Shown here in pieces: positions 17,899 through 26,828 of a DNA stretch of 64,000 bases. The stretch spans positions 1 to 64,000 of the forward strand of contig NZ_FZTC01000007.1 in assembly GCF_900200035.1 (NCBI RefSeq), written 5' to 3'. Position 1 is the first letter of the stretch; the number at the start of each line of letters is the position of its first letter. The translations under genes were made by a program, and so were the position numbers. The notes beneath the pieces are model-generated. The model saw only the letters and a program-made list of their open reading frames with translations, was not told the DNA's origin and did no database searches. This DNA comes from Klebsiella grimontii (GTDB lineage: Bacteria > Pseudomonadota > Gammaproteobacteria > Enterobacterales > Enterobacteriaceae).

Positions 17899-18861
17899 CT
17901 AGCGGCCGTTTTGCTGCTGAATCTGGAACTGACGTAGCTCTTCGCGACCCGGAGCACCGTCTGCACCCGGCCGGGTGACGACAATAGCCGCTACTTCATT
18001 GCCCAGCAGCGCGGCCTGGCGCAGATCCATCCCGCAGGCCAGCCCGGCGATCGTACCGGCGCAGTGGCTGTCTCCAGCGGCAATCGTATCGTAGACCTTC
18101 ACGCGGCAGGCAGGAATATGCTGCGGTTGTGCGTCAGGTTCAACCACCCACGCGCCATCTTTATCGAACCGACAGATCGCCCGTAAATGCCAGTCGCTGG
18201 CGAGCCGTGAAGCGGCGTCAAGGGTCGCGCTATCCAAATCGTATAAACGTGCGCACAGCACGCTGAGTTCATCGCGATTCAGAGTGAGCACAGGAGCTTT
18301 GCCCAGCAGCGCCTGGATAAAGTGAATATCCAGATCGTTCAGACGCGGGCCAAAATCGACAAACAGCGTTTTATCTTCCGTAAGGTCCAGAATCCACTGG
18401 CGCAGCGCTTCGCTGGCCAGCTCGTAGCCAGAGACATAAATTATGGCGTCCTTCGGCTGCGGAATTTGTGCCAGCAGCTCGTTGTTCCAGTGCTGCTCGC
18501 AGCCCTCAACGGTGATAAACGTCCGCTCTTTGTTCGCCTCGACGAGTGCCAGACACCAGCCGTTATCGTGGGTGGGGTGGCGCAAGAGGACGGGTAGGTT
18601 TTCCAGCGCCATTTTCTGTGCAACGGCCTGCCCCCACTCGCCATTGCCCACCGGTATCGCGTTTATCAAAGGGAGTTCAAGGCGCGAGAGCGCGCGGGCG
18701 ACATTAAACGCGCAGCCGCCAATCTGCCGTCCGCCATCGCGGGCAGAAACATCGCTACCGCTATGCGGCAGCGCATCGAGATGGAGAATCATGTCGCCAA
18801 AAGCGGCGCCGATAACCACGATCGGCCGCCGCGGCGACAGCAGGTCAGCTGTTATTGTCAC
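17899..18861 (-). CDS. PfkB-family carbohydrate/nucleoside kinase (YegV-like)
   Basis: A 320-residue PfkB (ribokinase) family kinase similar throughout to E. coli YegV, which has no settled substrate. The N-terminal GGCAFNVARAL and the C-terminal catalytic signature DTIAAGDSHCAG (Asp264 the likely base) are present. The usual first Gly of the GAGD anion hole is Ala here. Its start lies inside the end of the permease gene (17-bp overlap), so the two are co-translated. With the permease and ADP-ribosylglycohydrolase, it probably phosphorylates an imported or released riboside or sugar. Confidence 0.85.
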   Translation of the reverse strand: MTITADLLSPRRPIVVIGAAFGDMILHLDALPHSGSDVSARDGGRQIGGCAFNVARALSRLELPLINAIPVGNGEWGQAVAQKMALENLPVLLRHPTHDNGWCLALVEANKERTFITVEGCEQHWNNELLAQIPQPKDAIIYVSGYELASEALRQWILDLTEDKTLFVDFGPRLNDLDIHFIQALLGKAPVLTLNRDELSVLCARLYDLDSATLDAASRLASDWHLRAICRFDKDGAWVVEPDAQPQHIPACRVKVYDTIAAGDSHCAGTIAGLACGMDLRQAALLGNEVAAIVVTRPGADGAPGREELRQFQIQQQNGR

Positions 18862-20260
18862 GGCTGGCCTCCTTTCTTGCGCCGAACGCCAGATACAGCG
18901 CCAGGCTCAGAATAAAAGAGACAAACAGACCCAGGCTGGAGTCCGCGAAAATGCCGACCGCGAAAGGTCCGTCGATAAACCCGGTTTTGGATACCATCAA
19001 TCCCGCCAGCGCGCCGACAATCCAGCAGCCCAGCGCGGTGCGGTTCGCTCCGCTGTCCCTGAATAAATCAGCTTCAGCATATCCGGCTCGGCGGCGAATC
19101 CGATAAAAATCGACCATAAAAATGGCGGCCCAGGCGGCCAGAAATACGCCGCAGAAAATCAGAAACGCGATGAAAGGGCCGAGAAAATCTTTCGAGACAA
19201 ACAGCACGTAGAGCGCGATCCCCAGCACCAGAACGGCATCAAGGGCTACGGCGGAGCGCTGCTGGAGCTTAATCCCCATGCTTAACAGGTTAAGGCTGGC
19301 GGAATAGAGACTCAGCACGGCGATGGTCACGACCCCGGCGGTCGCCGCGGCCAGATAGGGGATTGCCATCCAGGAAGGCAGCAGTTTGCCAATTGCTGAA
19401 ATGGGGTTCTCGCTGGAGGCCAGGTCGGGGATCTGGGCGGTAAGCAGTATCCCGGTGAGCATCAGCAGCAGTAGGGGGAGCGCGGCGCCGCTGACAACGG
19501 CGAGAAAAATAGGCTTTTCACCGGCGTCGGGACGCTGATCCCGGCTATAGTCGGCGCCGGCGATAGCCCAACTGATGCCGGTGCCCGCGGCAATAATTGA
19601 TACCGCTGGCAAAAAGCCGGTGAGCCAGCTGCCTGAAGGCAGCGCGAGGATGGCCTGCCAGTCTGCGGTGAAGAGTAAATAGATCACTACCAGCAGCGTC
19701 ATGGCGCCAAAGATCCGGGTGATCCATTTTTGCATCATCAGCACGGCATTTTGTCCGAGCACGCTGACCAGTACGGTCAGCCCGCCAAACAAGAAAAGCG
19801 ACAGCGCGGTGGTGGTCAGGCTCTCTTCAAGACCCATGGCGGCAAACAGCGCGACGAGGGTGAGCGTGCCGGTAATGATATTGACCGCTTCCCAGCCCAT
19901 CAGATTCACCCAACAGAAGCTGGTGGGCGCGATATTGCCGCGTTTGCCAAAAATGACCCGGGAGAGGGTGAGCGTCGTGGTGCGGCCGATTTTGCCGGCG
20001 ATGCTGGTGACGCCGACCAGCGCAAAAGAGGCGACGCCTGCCACGGCGGCAAGGATCGACTGCCAGAATGAGAGGCCAAACGCCACAATGACCGCGCCGT
20101 AAACGACCCCAAGAATGCCAATATTCGCGGCGCACCAGACGAAAAACAGCTGGACCGGTTGTTGGGTCTGGTGGACCGGGGGAACGAGACCGATCCCTAA
20201 TTCCGCCATTCCGGGATCTGTCGTCTGGATATTTCCATCGTATGAAGCTTTGCTGTCCAT
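18845..20260 (-). CDS. NCS1-family nucleobase/nucleoside permease
   Basis: A 471-residue membrane protein with about 12 hydrophobic segments, of the NCS1 (purine-cytosine permease) family, related to CodB and fungal FCY2. The ISWAIAGADYSRDQRP stretch carries the GADYSR motif typical of this family. Such transporters import cytosine, purines, hydantoins, allantoin or thiamine precursors by cation symport. In E. coli yegTUVW the transporter is instead the MFS protein YegT. It lies 18 bp after the hydrolase gene and overlaps the kinase. Confidence 0.83.
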   Translation of the reverse strand: MDSKASYDGNIQTTDPGMAELGIGLVPPVHQTQQPVQLFFVWCAANIGILGVVYGAVIVAFGLSFWQSILAAVAGVASFALVGVTSIAGKIGRTTTLTLSRVIFGKRGNIAPTSFCWVNLMGWEAVNIITGTLTLVALFAAMGLEESLTTTALSLFLFGGLTVLVSVLGQNAVLMMQKWITRIFGAMTLLVVIYLLFTADWQAILALPSGSWLTGFLPAVSIIAAGTGISWAIAGADYSRDQRPDAGEKPIFLAVVSGAALPLLLLMLTGILLTAQIPDLASSENPISAIGKLLPSWMAIPYLAAATAGVVTIAVLSLYSASLNLLSMGIKLQQRSAVALDAVLVLGIALYVLFVSKDFLGPFIAFLIFCGVFLAAWAAIFMVDFYRIRRRAGYAEADLFRDSGANRTALGCWIVGALAGLMVSKTGFIDGPFAVGIFADSSLGLFVSFILSLALYLAFGARKEASRDNNS

Positions 20261-20278
20261 AGTGATGCCCTCAGTGAA

Positions 20279-21295
20279 TTATGCGAAGCGGTATCCTGCA
20301 AGCCGCTGTGCGTAAGGCGCGAAGTCGATGCTGTTGGCCTGCTTAATCTGTTGTATAGGTTCTTCAGGAAAAGCCTCTATGCCATGAAGCGCGCCGCAGA
20401 TGGCGGTTGCCATCGCGCCAATAGTGTCGGTGTCGCCGCCTAAATTGGCTGCCAGCATAGCGCATTTCATGGGCTGCGTTTTTGCCAGCTCGACCAGCGC
20501 AATCGCTGCGGGGACAGACTCGATAATATCCATACCGGCGCCGATATCCTCATAAATACGTTCGATACCTGTCAGGTGGTCAGTCTCTCCGGAGATCGTT
20601 TCCAGCGCCAGGTGGATACGGTTCCCAAGAAGTGGACTAAAAGTGGACTCGTAATGGCGCTGGGTTTCATTTGCCAGCGACGCCAGCTCCGTTTTGATTA
20701 ACGGCCATTCGGCCCCTTCAATGGCGCGGCTGATCGCCCAGGCAATGACCACCGCGCCGGCGATGCCGATGTCGGATTTGTGCGTCGGCAGGCAGGATAG
20801 CCGCACTTGCTCAATGAAAAACGCCCTGTCACCGGTGGGCAGTCGACAGCCCATCGGCGCCACGCGCATTGCCGCACCGTTGGTCACGCCGTTGGCCGCG
20901 ATCTCATCCAGCGGTTGCCCCTGTTCGAGCGCGATCAGAGAAGCCTTTGAGGTTGGGCCGAGAATATTTTTCTCAAATGCCTGGCAGCGTCGGGCCCACA
21001 GCAGAATGTGTCTGGCGATGGCCAGTGGATCGGTCACGCCGTTGGTTTCATCAAGCGCATCCATCAAAGCGATGCACTGATGGGTGTCATCCGTGAACTC
21101 GGCGGCGCGAAATTCGCAGGCAGCAATATTCTCTTTCGGTCCGGGAAGAAAGCGTTCAATCCAGCCAAAATGGTTAATGATTCGACGTTTAGGCCACAGT
21201 TCAGAGGGCATGCCCATCGCATCACCGATGGCTTGCCCAAAAAGACAGCCAAGGATGCGGCTTTCGGCAATATAGGTAGGGCGAATATCAGACAT
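20279..21295 (-). CDS. ADP-ribosylglycohydrolase family protein (YegU-like)
   Basis: A 338-residue ARH/DraG-fold protein very similar to E. coli YegU. Metal-site motifs are intact: GDAMGMPSELW (about residues 24-34), EFTDDT (66-71) and NLGGDTDTIGA (284-294). The family removes ADP-ribose from proteins or cleaves N-ribosyl bonds of related small molecules; the substrate of YegU is not established. It is the first gene of a three-gene operon, divergent from the GntR regulator. Together with permease and kinase, a catabolic or salvage role on an N-riboside is a reasonable inference. Confidence 0.88.
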   Translation of the reverse strand: MSDIRPTYIAESRILGCLFGQAIGDAMGMPSELWPKRRIINHFGWIERFLPGPKENIAACEFRAAEFTDDTHQCIALMDALDETNGVTDPLAIARHILLWARRCQAFEKNILGPTSKASLIALEQGQPLDEIAANGVTNGAAMRVAPMGCRLPTGDRAFFIEQVRLSCLPTHKSDIGIAGAVVIAWAISRAIEGAEWPLIKTELASLANETQRHYESTFSPLLGNRIHLALETISGETDHLTGIERIYEDIGAGMDIIESVPAAIALVELAKTQPMKCAMLAANLGGDTDTIGAMATAICGALHGIEAFPEEPIQQIKQANSIDFAPYAQRLAGYRFA

Positions 21296-21515
21296 CGTCG
21301 GCTCCCAGGAAGAAATGAATAAAAGTTAATCTAAAAATAGATCCAGATTAAGTCCAGTTAAAGTCCTTTATCATCATGCTGTGATCGCAGGCGCATTCTG
21401 AGAGAAAAATGCGGCGCTCAAAATAGTGGGGAGACGTTATGATGGGGCTATTGATTCCAGTATGGATCCACTATGATAAATCCACTGCCACTGAATTCCG
21501 CAAGGCCACGAAATT
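21296..21515. promoter_or_regulatory. Divergent control region of the yegU-like operon
   Basis: A 220-bp region between the operon and its regulator. TCCA-type direct repeats recur (21328-21365 and 21454-21487), and a TGGATCCA palindrome (21463-21470) lies about 45 bp before the GntR gene. These are candidate operator sequences for a HutC-type GntR protein; support is by symmetry only. Confidence 0.45.
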
Positions 21516-22301
21516 ATGTCGCAACCGTTGCTTGAGTATATAAAAGGGCGTCTGAATGCAGAGGCTCCCGCGCCGCTTTATATTCAGCTTAAACAAGCTA
21601 TTGAAGCTGCGATGACGGAGCGGTTATTGACGCACGGCAGCATTCTGCCCTCTGAGCGCAAAATGTCGCAGACGCTGGAACTATCGCGCGTGACGGTGGT
21701 TAAGGCCCTTGATGCGTTGCTGGAAGCCGGGCTGGTGATTAAGCGCCATGGAAAAGGGACCGAGGTGAATCTGCCGGTAAGCTATAACCTTGCCAGCGGC
21801 GGGTTTTCTGCCCAGCTACAAAATTCAGGAACGGTGTCCAATCGATGGCTGGTGCGGGAAAAGCTGGCGGCGGATGATTTTCTGGCTCGTGAGCTGGAGA
21901 TCGCGGTCGGCGATCGGGTGGCGAAAATTAAACGCGTACGTCTGGTCGATGCCCTTCCGGTTTCTATCGAAACCATGTTTATTCCCGAGCGTTTCTTGCC
22001 CCGCCCGGATTTACTTGAAGGGTCGCTGTACGCGCACTGGGCGGAAAATGCTATTTTTCCCGATCTTCAGGATTACTCCCTGACGGTACATGTTCCTTCG
22101 GGGGAAGAGCTGAATTTGCTCGACTTGCCGCAGGGGGTGCCATTGATGAAAATTACGCTGAAAAGCCGTAATGCTCAGGGCGAGGTGCTTGAGTACGGTA
22201 CCGCCTTCTGCCTGAGCAATTACTTTAATTTTGATTTCAGAGTGAAACTCCAGTCGTTGCCTGGCGGCAAACCAGACGTCGTACGCAGAAAAGAGGCGTG
22301 A
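21516..22301 (+). CDS. GntR/HutC-family regulator with UTRA domain (YegW-like)
   Basis: A 261-residue regulator with an N-terminal winged helix (about residues 18-85: APLYIQLKQAIEAAM, PSERKMSQTLELSRVTVVKAL) and a C-terminal UTRA effector domain (about 105-250: VRLVDALPVSIETMFIPERF). It resembles E. coli YegW, which stands next to yegTUV. It is divergent from the hydrolase-permease-kinase operon, so it is most likely its ligand-responsive repressor. The ligand is unknown. Confidence 0.87.
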   Translation: MSQPLLEYIKGRLNAEAPAPLYIQLKQAIEAAMTERLLTHGSILPSERKMSQTLELSRVTVVKALDALLEAGLVIKRHGKGTEVNLPVSYNLASGGFSAQLQNSGTVSNRWLVREKLAADDFLARELEIAVGDRVAKIKRVRLVDALPVSIETMFIPERFLPRPDLLEGSLYAHWAENAIFPDLQDYSLTVHVPSGEELNLLDLPQGVPLMKITLKSRNAQGEVLEYGTAFCLSNYFNFDFRVKLQSLPGGKPDVVRRKEA

Positions 22302-22336
22302 TGCCAGTATCCGGGCGATGCTGGTAAAGATGCCCT

Positions 22337-23059
22337 TCAGGCGATGCATTGTTGCCAGGCGGCGGAGAAGGGCATTACCAGCAGCAGCGAGGGTAGCATG
22401 TTCGCCGTTGGAAAAGCGCGAATACCGCAGAGTCGAAAACCCGTCGCCAACATGACGATGCCGCCGCAGGCCGTAAAATCCGCGATCATTGACGGAGTGA
22501 TAAACACCATAATAAAGCTGGCGGCGAAGAAGAGGATCGCAAATACAATTAGCTGGGGCACAAAAATAACGGCGATGATATACCCCAGCGCGGAGGCAAA
22601 AATAGCGGCGGTGAAGAAGTCGAGAATAGATTTAGTGATCAATATTGTCGCATCTCCGGTCATTCCTTCGGTTAATGCACCAAAAATACCGGTTCCGCTG
22701 GCGCAAAACAGGATCAGTACGGCGATAAACTGGTTGGTAAAATCCTCTGGCTCCATACCGGAGTTGCCGTTGGTGGGAAAAACCTTCTCGATAGGACCCC
22801 GAAGCTTCATTGCGGCATTTTCGATAAGCTTTTCGATATGCAGCAGGCTACCGATAATGGTACCCACGATGACTGCCAAAGCAATAGGCGGCAGATTTAT
22901 CAACTTATTGAGAAAAAATACGCCCATACTGATGGATATTAATCCGGCGATTAGCGGTAAGGTTTTTTTTAAATGCTCAGGAATAAATCGGTTGAGAGAA
23001 GCGCCAAAAATGGCACCGATAAGCAGTGAACCACTGCAAATAAAAATACCTAGCGGCAT
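22337..23059 (-). CDS. DUF554 integral membrane protein (YqgA-like)
   Basis: A 240-residue membrane protein with about seven hydrophobic helices and the start typical of DUF554 (GSLLIGAIFGASLNRFIPE, SISMGVFFLNKLINLPP, ASGTGIFGALTEGMTGDATI). E. coli YqgA is a relative; the function of the family is not known, though transporter-like roles are suspected. It is downstream of the decarboxylase on the same strand, with a hairpin in the 61-bp gap. It could export or import the decarboxylase substrate or product, which is an inference from position. Confidence 0.8.
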   Translation of the reverse strand: MPLGIFICSGSLLIGAIFGASLNRFIPEHLKKTLPLIAGLISISMGVFFLNKLINLPPIALAVIVGTIIGSLLHIEKLIENAAMKLRGPIEKVFPTNGNSGMEPEDFTNQFIAVLILFCASGTGIFGALTEGMTGDATILITKSILDFFTAAIFASALGYIIAVIFVPQLIVFAILFFAASFIMVFITPSMIADFTACGGIVMLATGFRLCGIRAFPTANMLPSLLLVMPFSAAWQQCIA

Positions 23060-23079
23060 GATATATTCTCCATAAATGA

Positions 23080-23103
23080 AAAGGGCCTGTTATTAGGCCC
23101 TTT
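23080..23103 (-). terminator. Hairpin between decarboxylase and DUF554 genes
   Basis: A perfect 9-bp stem AAAGGGCCT / AGGCCCTTT with a 6-nt loop. Read on the - strand it is followed by a short T-rich stretch, so it may act as a partial terminator reducing DUF554 expression relative to the decarboxylase. Confidence 0.6.
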
Positions 23104-23120
23104 AGTTGTAATGGGATGGG

Positions 23121-24119
23121 TTATTTAATATTAAAAACGCGGCTAGCGTTGCCCCAGGCAATTTTATCTTTCAGTTCAGTATCCATTTCCAGCGGATCGA
23201 ACCAATCGCAGGCCTGATGAATATCTTCATAGGGATAATCGACGGAAAACATCACGCGATCCGGGCCCATAATATCAAGCGCATTTTGCAGCGAATAAGT
23301 ATTAAAGTGGCCGCTGGTGGTCACGATAAAGTTATTCTGCAAATAGTGCATTAATGGTTTTTCTGCTTTACCGAGGCCGCAGCCGAAACGCTGGCGATAG
23401 AGACGATGCTGCGTTCGTGGCAGCATATGGACCAGTCCTTCGCCTAAATGGCCCAGCACCAGATTCAGGTTTGGATAGCGGTCAAACAGTCCGCTCATCA
23501 TTAGGCGAATCGCATGAACTGCGGTTTCCTGCGCAAACCCCCAGGCGGAACCGATCAGGCTTTCATAGCCGGTGTAGATACCGCGCGCAGCGCCTTCTAA
23601 TGGTTCACGAGGATGCAGATAAACGGGAACGTTCAGCTCATTGACTTTATCCCAGAATACCAGCATCGATTCATCATCCAGGTACAGGCCGTGTTCGCTA
23701 TCCTGGACATTGGTATAACCGTTAATCAGCGCGCCTTTCATTCCCAGTTTTTTTACTGCGCGATCCAGCTCTTCGGCCGCAGCTTCGGGATTTTGTAATG
23801 CTAAAGTAGCGAATGCGCTGAATTTATCCGGATTGGGTTTAACGTAGTTCTCGATGATATAGTCATTGGTTTCGCGAGCAAAAGATACGGCTGTCGCTTT
23901 ATCTAAAATAGATTGGGCCCCAGGTGAAGTTAAAGAAAGGATAACATGGTCAATATTCCTCTGGGCCATTTCATTCAGCTGATAGCTACGATCTAATAAG
24001 CGGCGCTCAACGTCCTGCATGTATTCAGAACCATTTCTTGAGGCTTCACCCGTTGCATCCCACAGGCTGTTATTTTTAGGTGTTGAAACGTGCTCTTCTA
24101 AAGCGATTTTACCACGCAT
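23121..24119 (-). CDS. Amidohydrolase-family aromatic acid decarboxylase
   Basis: A 332-residue TIM-barrel protein of the amidohydrolase-2 (ACMSD/gamma-resorcylate decarboxylase) family. Metal-site residues are in place: Glu8 and His10 (ALEEH), His169 (YLHPREPL), His224 (GHLGEG) and Asp294 (SVDYPYED). These proteins non-oxidatively and reversibly decarboxylate ortho-hydroxybenzoates such as gamma-resorcylate, 2,3-dihydroxybenzoate or salicylate. The exact substrate cannot be read from sequence. A good AGAGGAA ribosome site precedes the start. A LysR gene lies upstream, with a LysR-type site between them. Confidence 0.83.
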   Translation of the reverse strand: MRGKIALEEHVSTPKNNSLWDATGEASRNGSEYMQDVERRLLDRSYQLNEMAQRNIDHVILSLTSPGAQSILDKATAVSFARETNDYIIENYVKPNPDKFSAFATLALQNPEAAAEELDRAVKKLGMKGALINGYTNVQDSEHGLYLDDESMLVFWDKVNELNVPVYLHPREPLEGAARGIYTGYESLIGSAWGFAQETAVHAIRLMMSGLFDRYPNLNLVLGHLGEGLVHMLPRTQHRLYRQRFGCGLGKAEKPLMHYLQNNFIVTTSGHFNTYSLQNALDIMGPDRVMFSVDYPYEDIHQACDWFDPLEMDTELKDKIAWGNASRVFNIK

Positions 24120-24202
24120 AATCTATTCCTCTAATCGTTTTCGATATTATCTGATGCGAGGAGAATAGGATTTTTTACGTATTGGCAGCAATATGCAGAA
24201 TG

Positions 24203-24237
24203 TAATACAGACTATCAGGAAAACTAATACAGTATTA
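24203..24237. promoter_or_regulatory. LysR-type binding site upstream of the decarboxylase gene
   Basis: TAATACAG occurs twice, 22 bp apart (24203-24210 and 24225-24232). The second copy is half of a perfect odd palindrome TAATAC-A-GTATTA (24225-24237), which fits the LysR consensus T-N11-A. It lies about 105 bp upstream of the decarboxylase start, suiting activation by the adjacent LysR protein. Confidence 0.6.
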
Positions 24238-24255
24238 TGATTTGAGGTCTAAAAA

Positions 24256-25176
24256 TTAATAGATGGTTGTGTTACTGCCCGTTGTGGGTAAGTTGACGAT
24301 CAGCGACCGTAGCCAGATATGCCCCGGATCGCGATGTAGACGCTGATGCCAGACCTGGCGAATAGCAATTTCCGGTAACGAAAATGGCAACGGCCAGCTG
24401 CAGCAGGGATAGCGATTAATAATATGGTTCGCCAGCTGCTCGGGGACGACGGCAAGCAATTCGCTATCCGCAACCAGTTCGCCTGCGCCTAAAAAGCTGG
24501 GGAGGGTGAGGGCGATACGGCGCGGCATGCCGTACTCATTAAGCAATTTATCGATATCGCCATGCCCTGTGCCGTTGACGTGAACGGCAAGATGCTTTTC
24601 CAGCCGCCAGTTCTCGGCAGTAAACGAGTCTCGGATCCGCGGATGGTTTTCTGCCGCCAGGCAAACGTAGGATTGATTAAACAGGCGTTGCTGATAAACG
24701 CTATCCGGTAGCTGCATCAGATAGCCAATAGCTAAATCGCATTTACCCGACTCAAGCGCGCCCAGCGTTTGATCGTCGATATTCAATACGGAAAAAGTAA
24801 TGCCTTCGGCGCGCTGCTGCTGTAGCAGAGCCTGCAGCGGCGGTAACAACGTCATTTGGCTAATATCGGTCATGCCGATAGTGAAGTTACGCGTATTGGT
24901 TTGGGGGTTAAATTCAGGATTGCCGGGAAGTTGGTTATCGACTAGCTGAAGAATGGTAAAAATGGTCTGGGCGATATCATCGGCGCGAGGCGTGGGCACC
25001 ATACGTTGCCCGATTCGCACAAACAGGGGATCGTCAAAATGCTCGCGCAGCTTTTTCAACAACAGGCTGCCGGTCGGCTGACTGACGTTGAGCGCTTCGG
25101 CGGCAGGAGAGACATTCCCCAGGCGGAAGAGGGCGGAAAAAAAACGTAGCGATTTGAAGTCCAGTTCTTCTCGCAT
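24256..25176 (-). CDS. LysR-family transcriptional regulator
   Basis: A 306-residue LysR-type regulator. The N-terminal HTH (FFSALFRLGNVSPAAEALNVS, then QPTGSLLLKKLREHFDDPLF) is of the NodD/LeuO-like subgroup, with PTPRADDIAQTI following. The C-terminal effector domain is complete. It does not match a named E. coli regulator at this locus. It is encoded just upstream of the decarboxylase in the same direction and starts 18 bp after the gppA stop, so it may be read from the rhlB-gppA transcript. It probably controls the decarboxylase through the site at 24203-24237. Confidence 0.83.
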   Translation of the reverse strand: MREELDFKSLRFFSALFRLGNVSPAAEALNVSQPTGSLLLKKLREHFDDPLFVRIGQRMVPTPRADDIAQTIFTILQLVDNQLPGNPEFNPQTNTRNFTIGMTDISQMTLLPPLQALLQQQRAEGITFSVLNIDDQTLGALESGKCDLAIGYLMQLPDSVYQQRLFNQSYVCLAAENHPRIRDSFTAENWRLEKHLAVHVNGTGHGDIDKLLNEYGMPRRIALTLPSFLGAGELVADSELLAVVPEQLANHIINRYPCCSWPLPFSLPEIAIRQVWHQRLHRDPGHIWLRSLIVNLPTTGSNTTIY

Positions 25177-25194
25177 GATATTCCCCTGATTGGG

Positions 25195-26694
25195 CTATTT
25201 TGCTGCGCCATCCTCGTTCAGCAGTAGCGGCCAGTGAACGTAGCTCTGCCACTGGCACTCCTGTTCGACCATTTCCCGGCCCAGCGGATGATTTTCCATC
25301 CACCCATGGGGCAGCGTTAATGTCAAATTTTCATCGACGGCAGCCAGCGTAATCATCGGCAGCAGGTCGTCGCGTCGGCGGCTGGCAAACAGAATAGCCA
25401 GACGCAGCAGACGACACATATGCTCCGCGACTCTCGGCGGAACCGCGTTTTGTTGATGAAGGGAAGAAAGGTCGACGGTGCTGGTTTGGTTTAACAGCAG
25501 GGTCGCCAACAGCTTCTTTTGCGCGGGGGTAAAGCCGGGCAGGTCCAGATTGCGCACCAGCCAGGCGGCGTGCAAAGGCGCCTGCTTGTACTCCACGCTC
25601 AGGCCGATTTCATGCAGCTGGCAGGCGCTTTGCAGCAAATCGAAGCATAGCGGCTCAATTTCCCAGCTGTTTTCCACCTGATGAACGAAATGGGCGGCCA
25701 GCTGGGCAACGCGCTGCGCCTGTTCGGTATCAACCAGAAACCGGCGCTGAATATTACGTAAGGTACGACTGCGAATATCCTGATCGATCGACAGGTGCAG
25801 CATGCCGTAGACCAGACCTTCACGCAGCGCGCCGCCGGCGAGCGTCATGCACTGAATGTTCAGCTCGCTGAAGATGGCCATGAGAATCGCCAGTCCGCTA
25901 GGAAAGACGAGCGCGCGTTCAAGGGTCAGGCCTTCAATCTCCAGCTCTTCCAGACGACCGCACTGAATAGCGCGCTGTTTGAGCTGCTGTAGTTTGGCTA
26001 AGGTGATGCGTTCATCCATCCCCTGCGCCATCATGATTTCTTGTAACGCCTGGACCGTACCGGAAGCCCCGACGCACACTTTCCAGCCGTGATAGCGCAG
26101 AACATCGGCGACGGGACGCAAAACTTCACGCGCGGCGGTTTCGGCCTGGTCAAAGTTTTCTTTGGTCAGGCTGCGATCGGCGAAGTACCGTTCCAGCCAG
26201 GTCACGCAGCCCATCGACAGGCTAAAAAGCGAGGTGGTTTGCGCGCCGGTGCCGGTAACCAGCTCGGTGCTGGCGCCGCCAATATCCACGACCAGACGCT
26301 GATCCGCGCCGCCGGTTGTATGCGCGACGCCCTGATAAATCAGGCGCGCTTCCTCTTCGCCGCTGATAACCTGCACCGCGCAGCCGAGGATTTCCCGCGC
26401 TTTTTCCAGAAACTCACCGGCGTTAACCGCCAGGCGCAGCGTCGCCGTAGCGACCACGCGGATTTGCGTCGGGGGAATATCCTGCAAACGCTCGGCGAAC
26501 AGGCGCAAGCATTGCCAGCCGCGCTCCATGGCTTCGGCAGAGAGCGTGTTGTCGCCATTAAGGCCAGCGGCCAGACGGACTTTGCGTTTGATACGACTGA
26601 GGGTCTGGATGCTCCCGGCCACCTCGCGTACAACCAACATATGAAAGCTATTGGAGCCAAGATCGATAGCTGCATAGAGCGAGGTGGAACTCAT
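25195..26694 (-). CDS. gppA: Guanosine pentaphosphatase / exopolyphosphatase GppA
   Basis: A 499-residue Ppx/GppA phosphatase that converts pppGpp to ppGpp and also degrades polyphosphate. The actin-like ATPase fold shows [13 protein letters not shown] at the N-terminus and [12 protein letters not shown] near residue 145, with an HD-like helical C-terminal part. The start at 26694 gives [13 protein letters not shown], matching the E. coli N-terminus; an ATG 9 nt upstream is possible. It is downstream of rhlB on the same strand, as in E. coli. Confidence 0.94.
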   Translation of the reverse strand: MSSTSLYAAIDLGSNSFHMLVVREVAGSIQTLSRIKRKVRLAAGLNGDNTLSAEAMERGWQCLRLFAERLQDIPPTQIRVVATATLRLAVNAGEFLEKAREILGCAVQVISGEEEARLIYQGVAHTTGGADQRLVVDIGGASTELVTGTGAQTTSLFSLSMGCVTWLERYFADRSLTKENFDQAETAAREVLRPVADVLRYHGWKVCVGASGTVQALQEIMMAQGMDERITLAKLQQLKQRAIQCGRLEELEIEGLTLERALVFPSGLAILMAIFSELNIQCMTLAGGALREGLVYGMLHLSIDQDIRSRTLRNIQRRFLVDTEQAQRVAQLAAHFVHQVENSWEIEPLCFDLLQSACQLHEIGLSVEYKQAPLHAAWLVRNLDLPGFTPAQKKLLATLLLNQTSTVDLSSLHQQNAVPPRVAEHMCRLLRLAILFASRRRDDLLPMITLAAVDENLTLTLPHGWMENHPLGREMVEQECQWQSYVHWPLLLNEDGAAK

Positions 26695-26828
26695 ACACTT
26701 CATCCTTCAAGCTGCCTCTGCGCTGGCCGCGTTCTCTTTCCCGGAGCGCTTACCAGAATAGGCTCATCGGGATTCGTTCTCTTGCCGCCTTGATGCAACT
26801 TGCATGATGTTGTGTATGGCATATTGCT

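Noticed and set aside
20279-21295. Toxin/antitoxin or ADP-ribosylation defence role for the ADP-ribosylglycohydrolase
   Set aside because: No ADP-ribosyltransferase partner is present, and the permease-kinase-GntR context points to metabolism.
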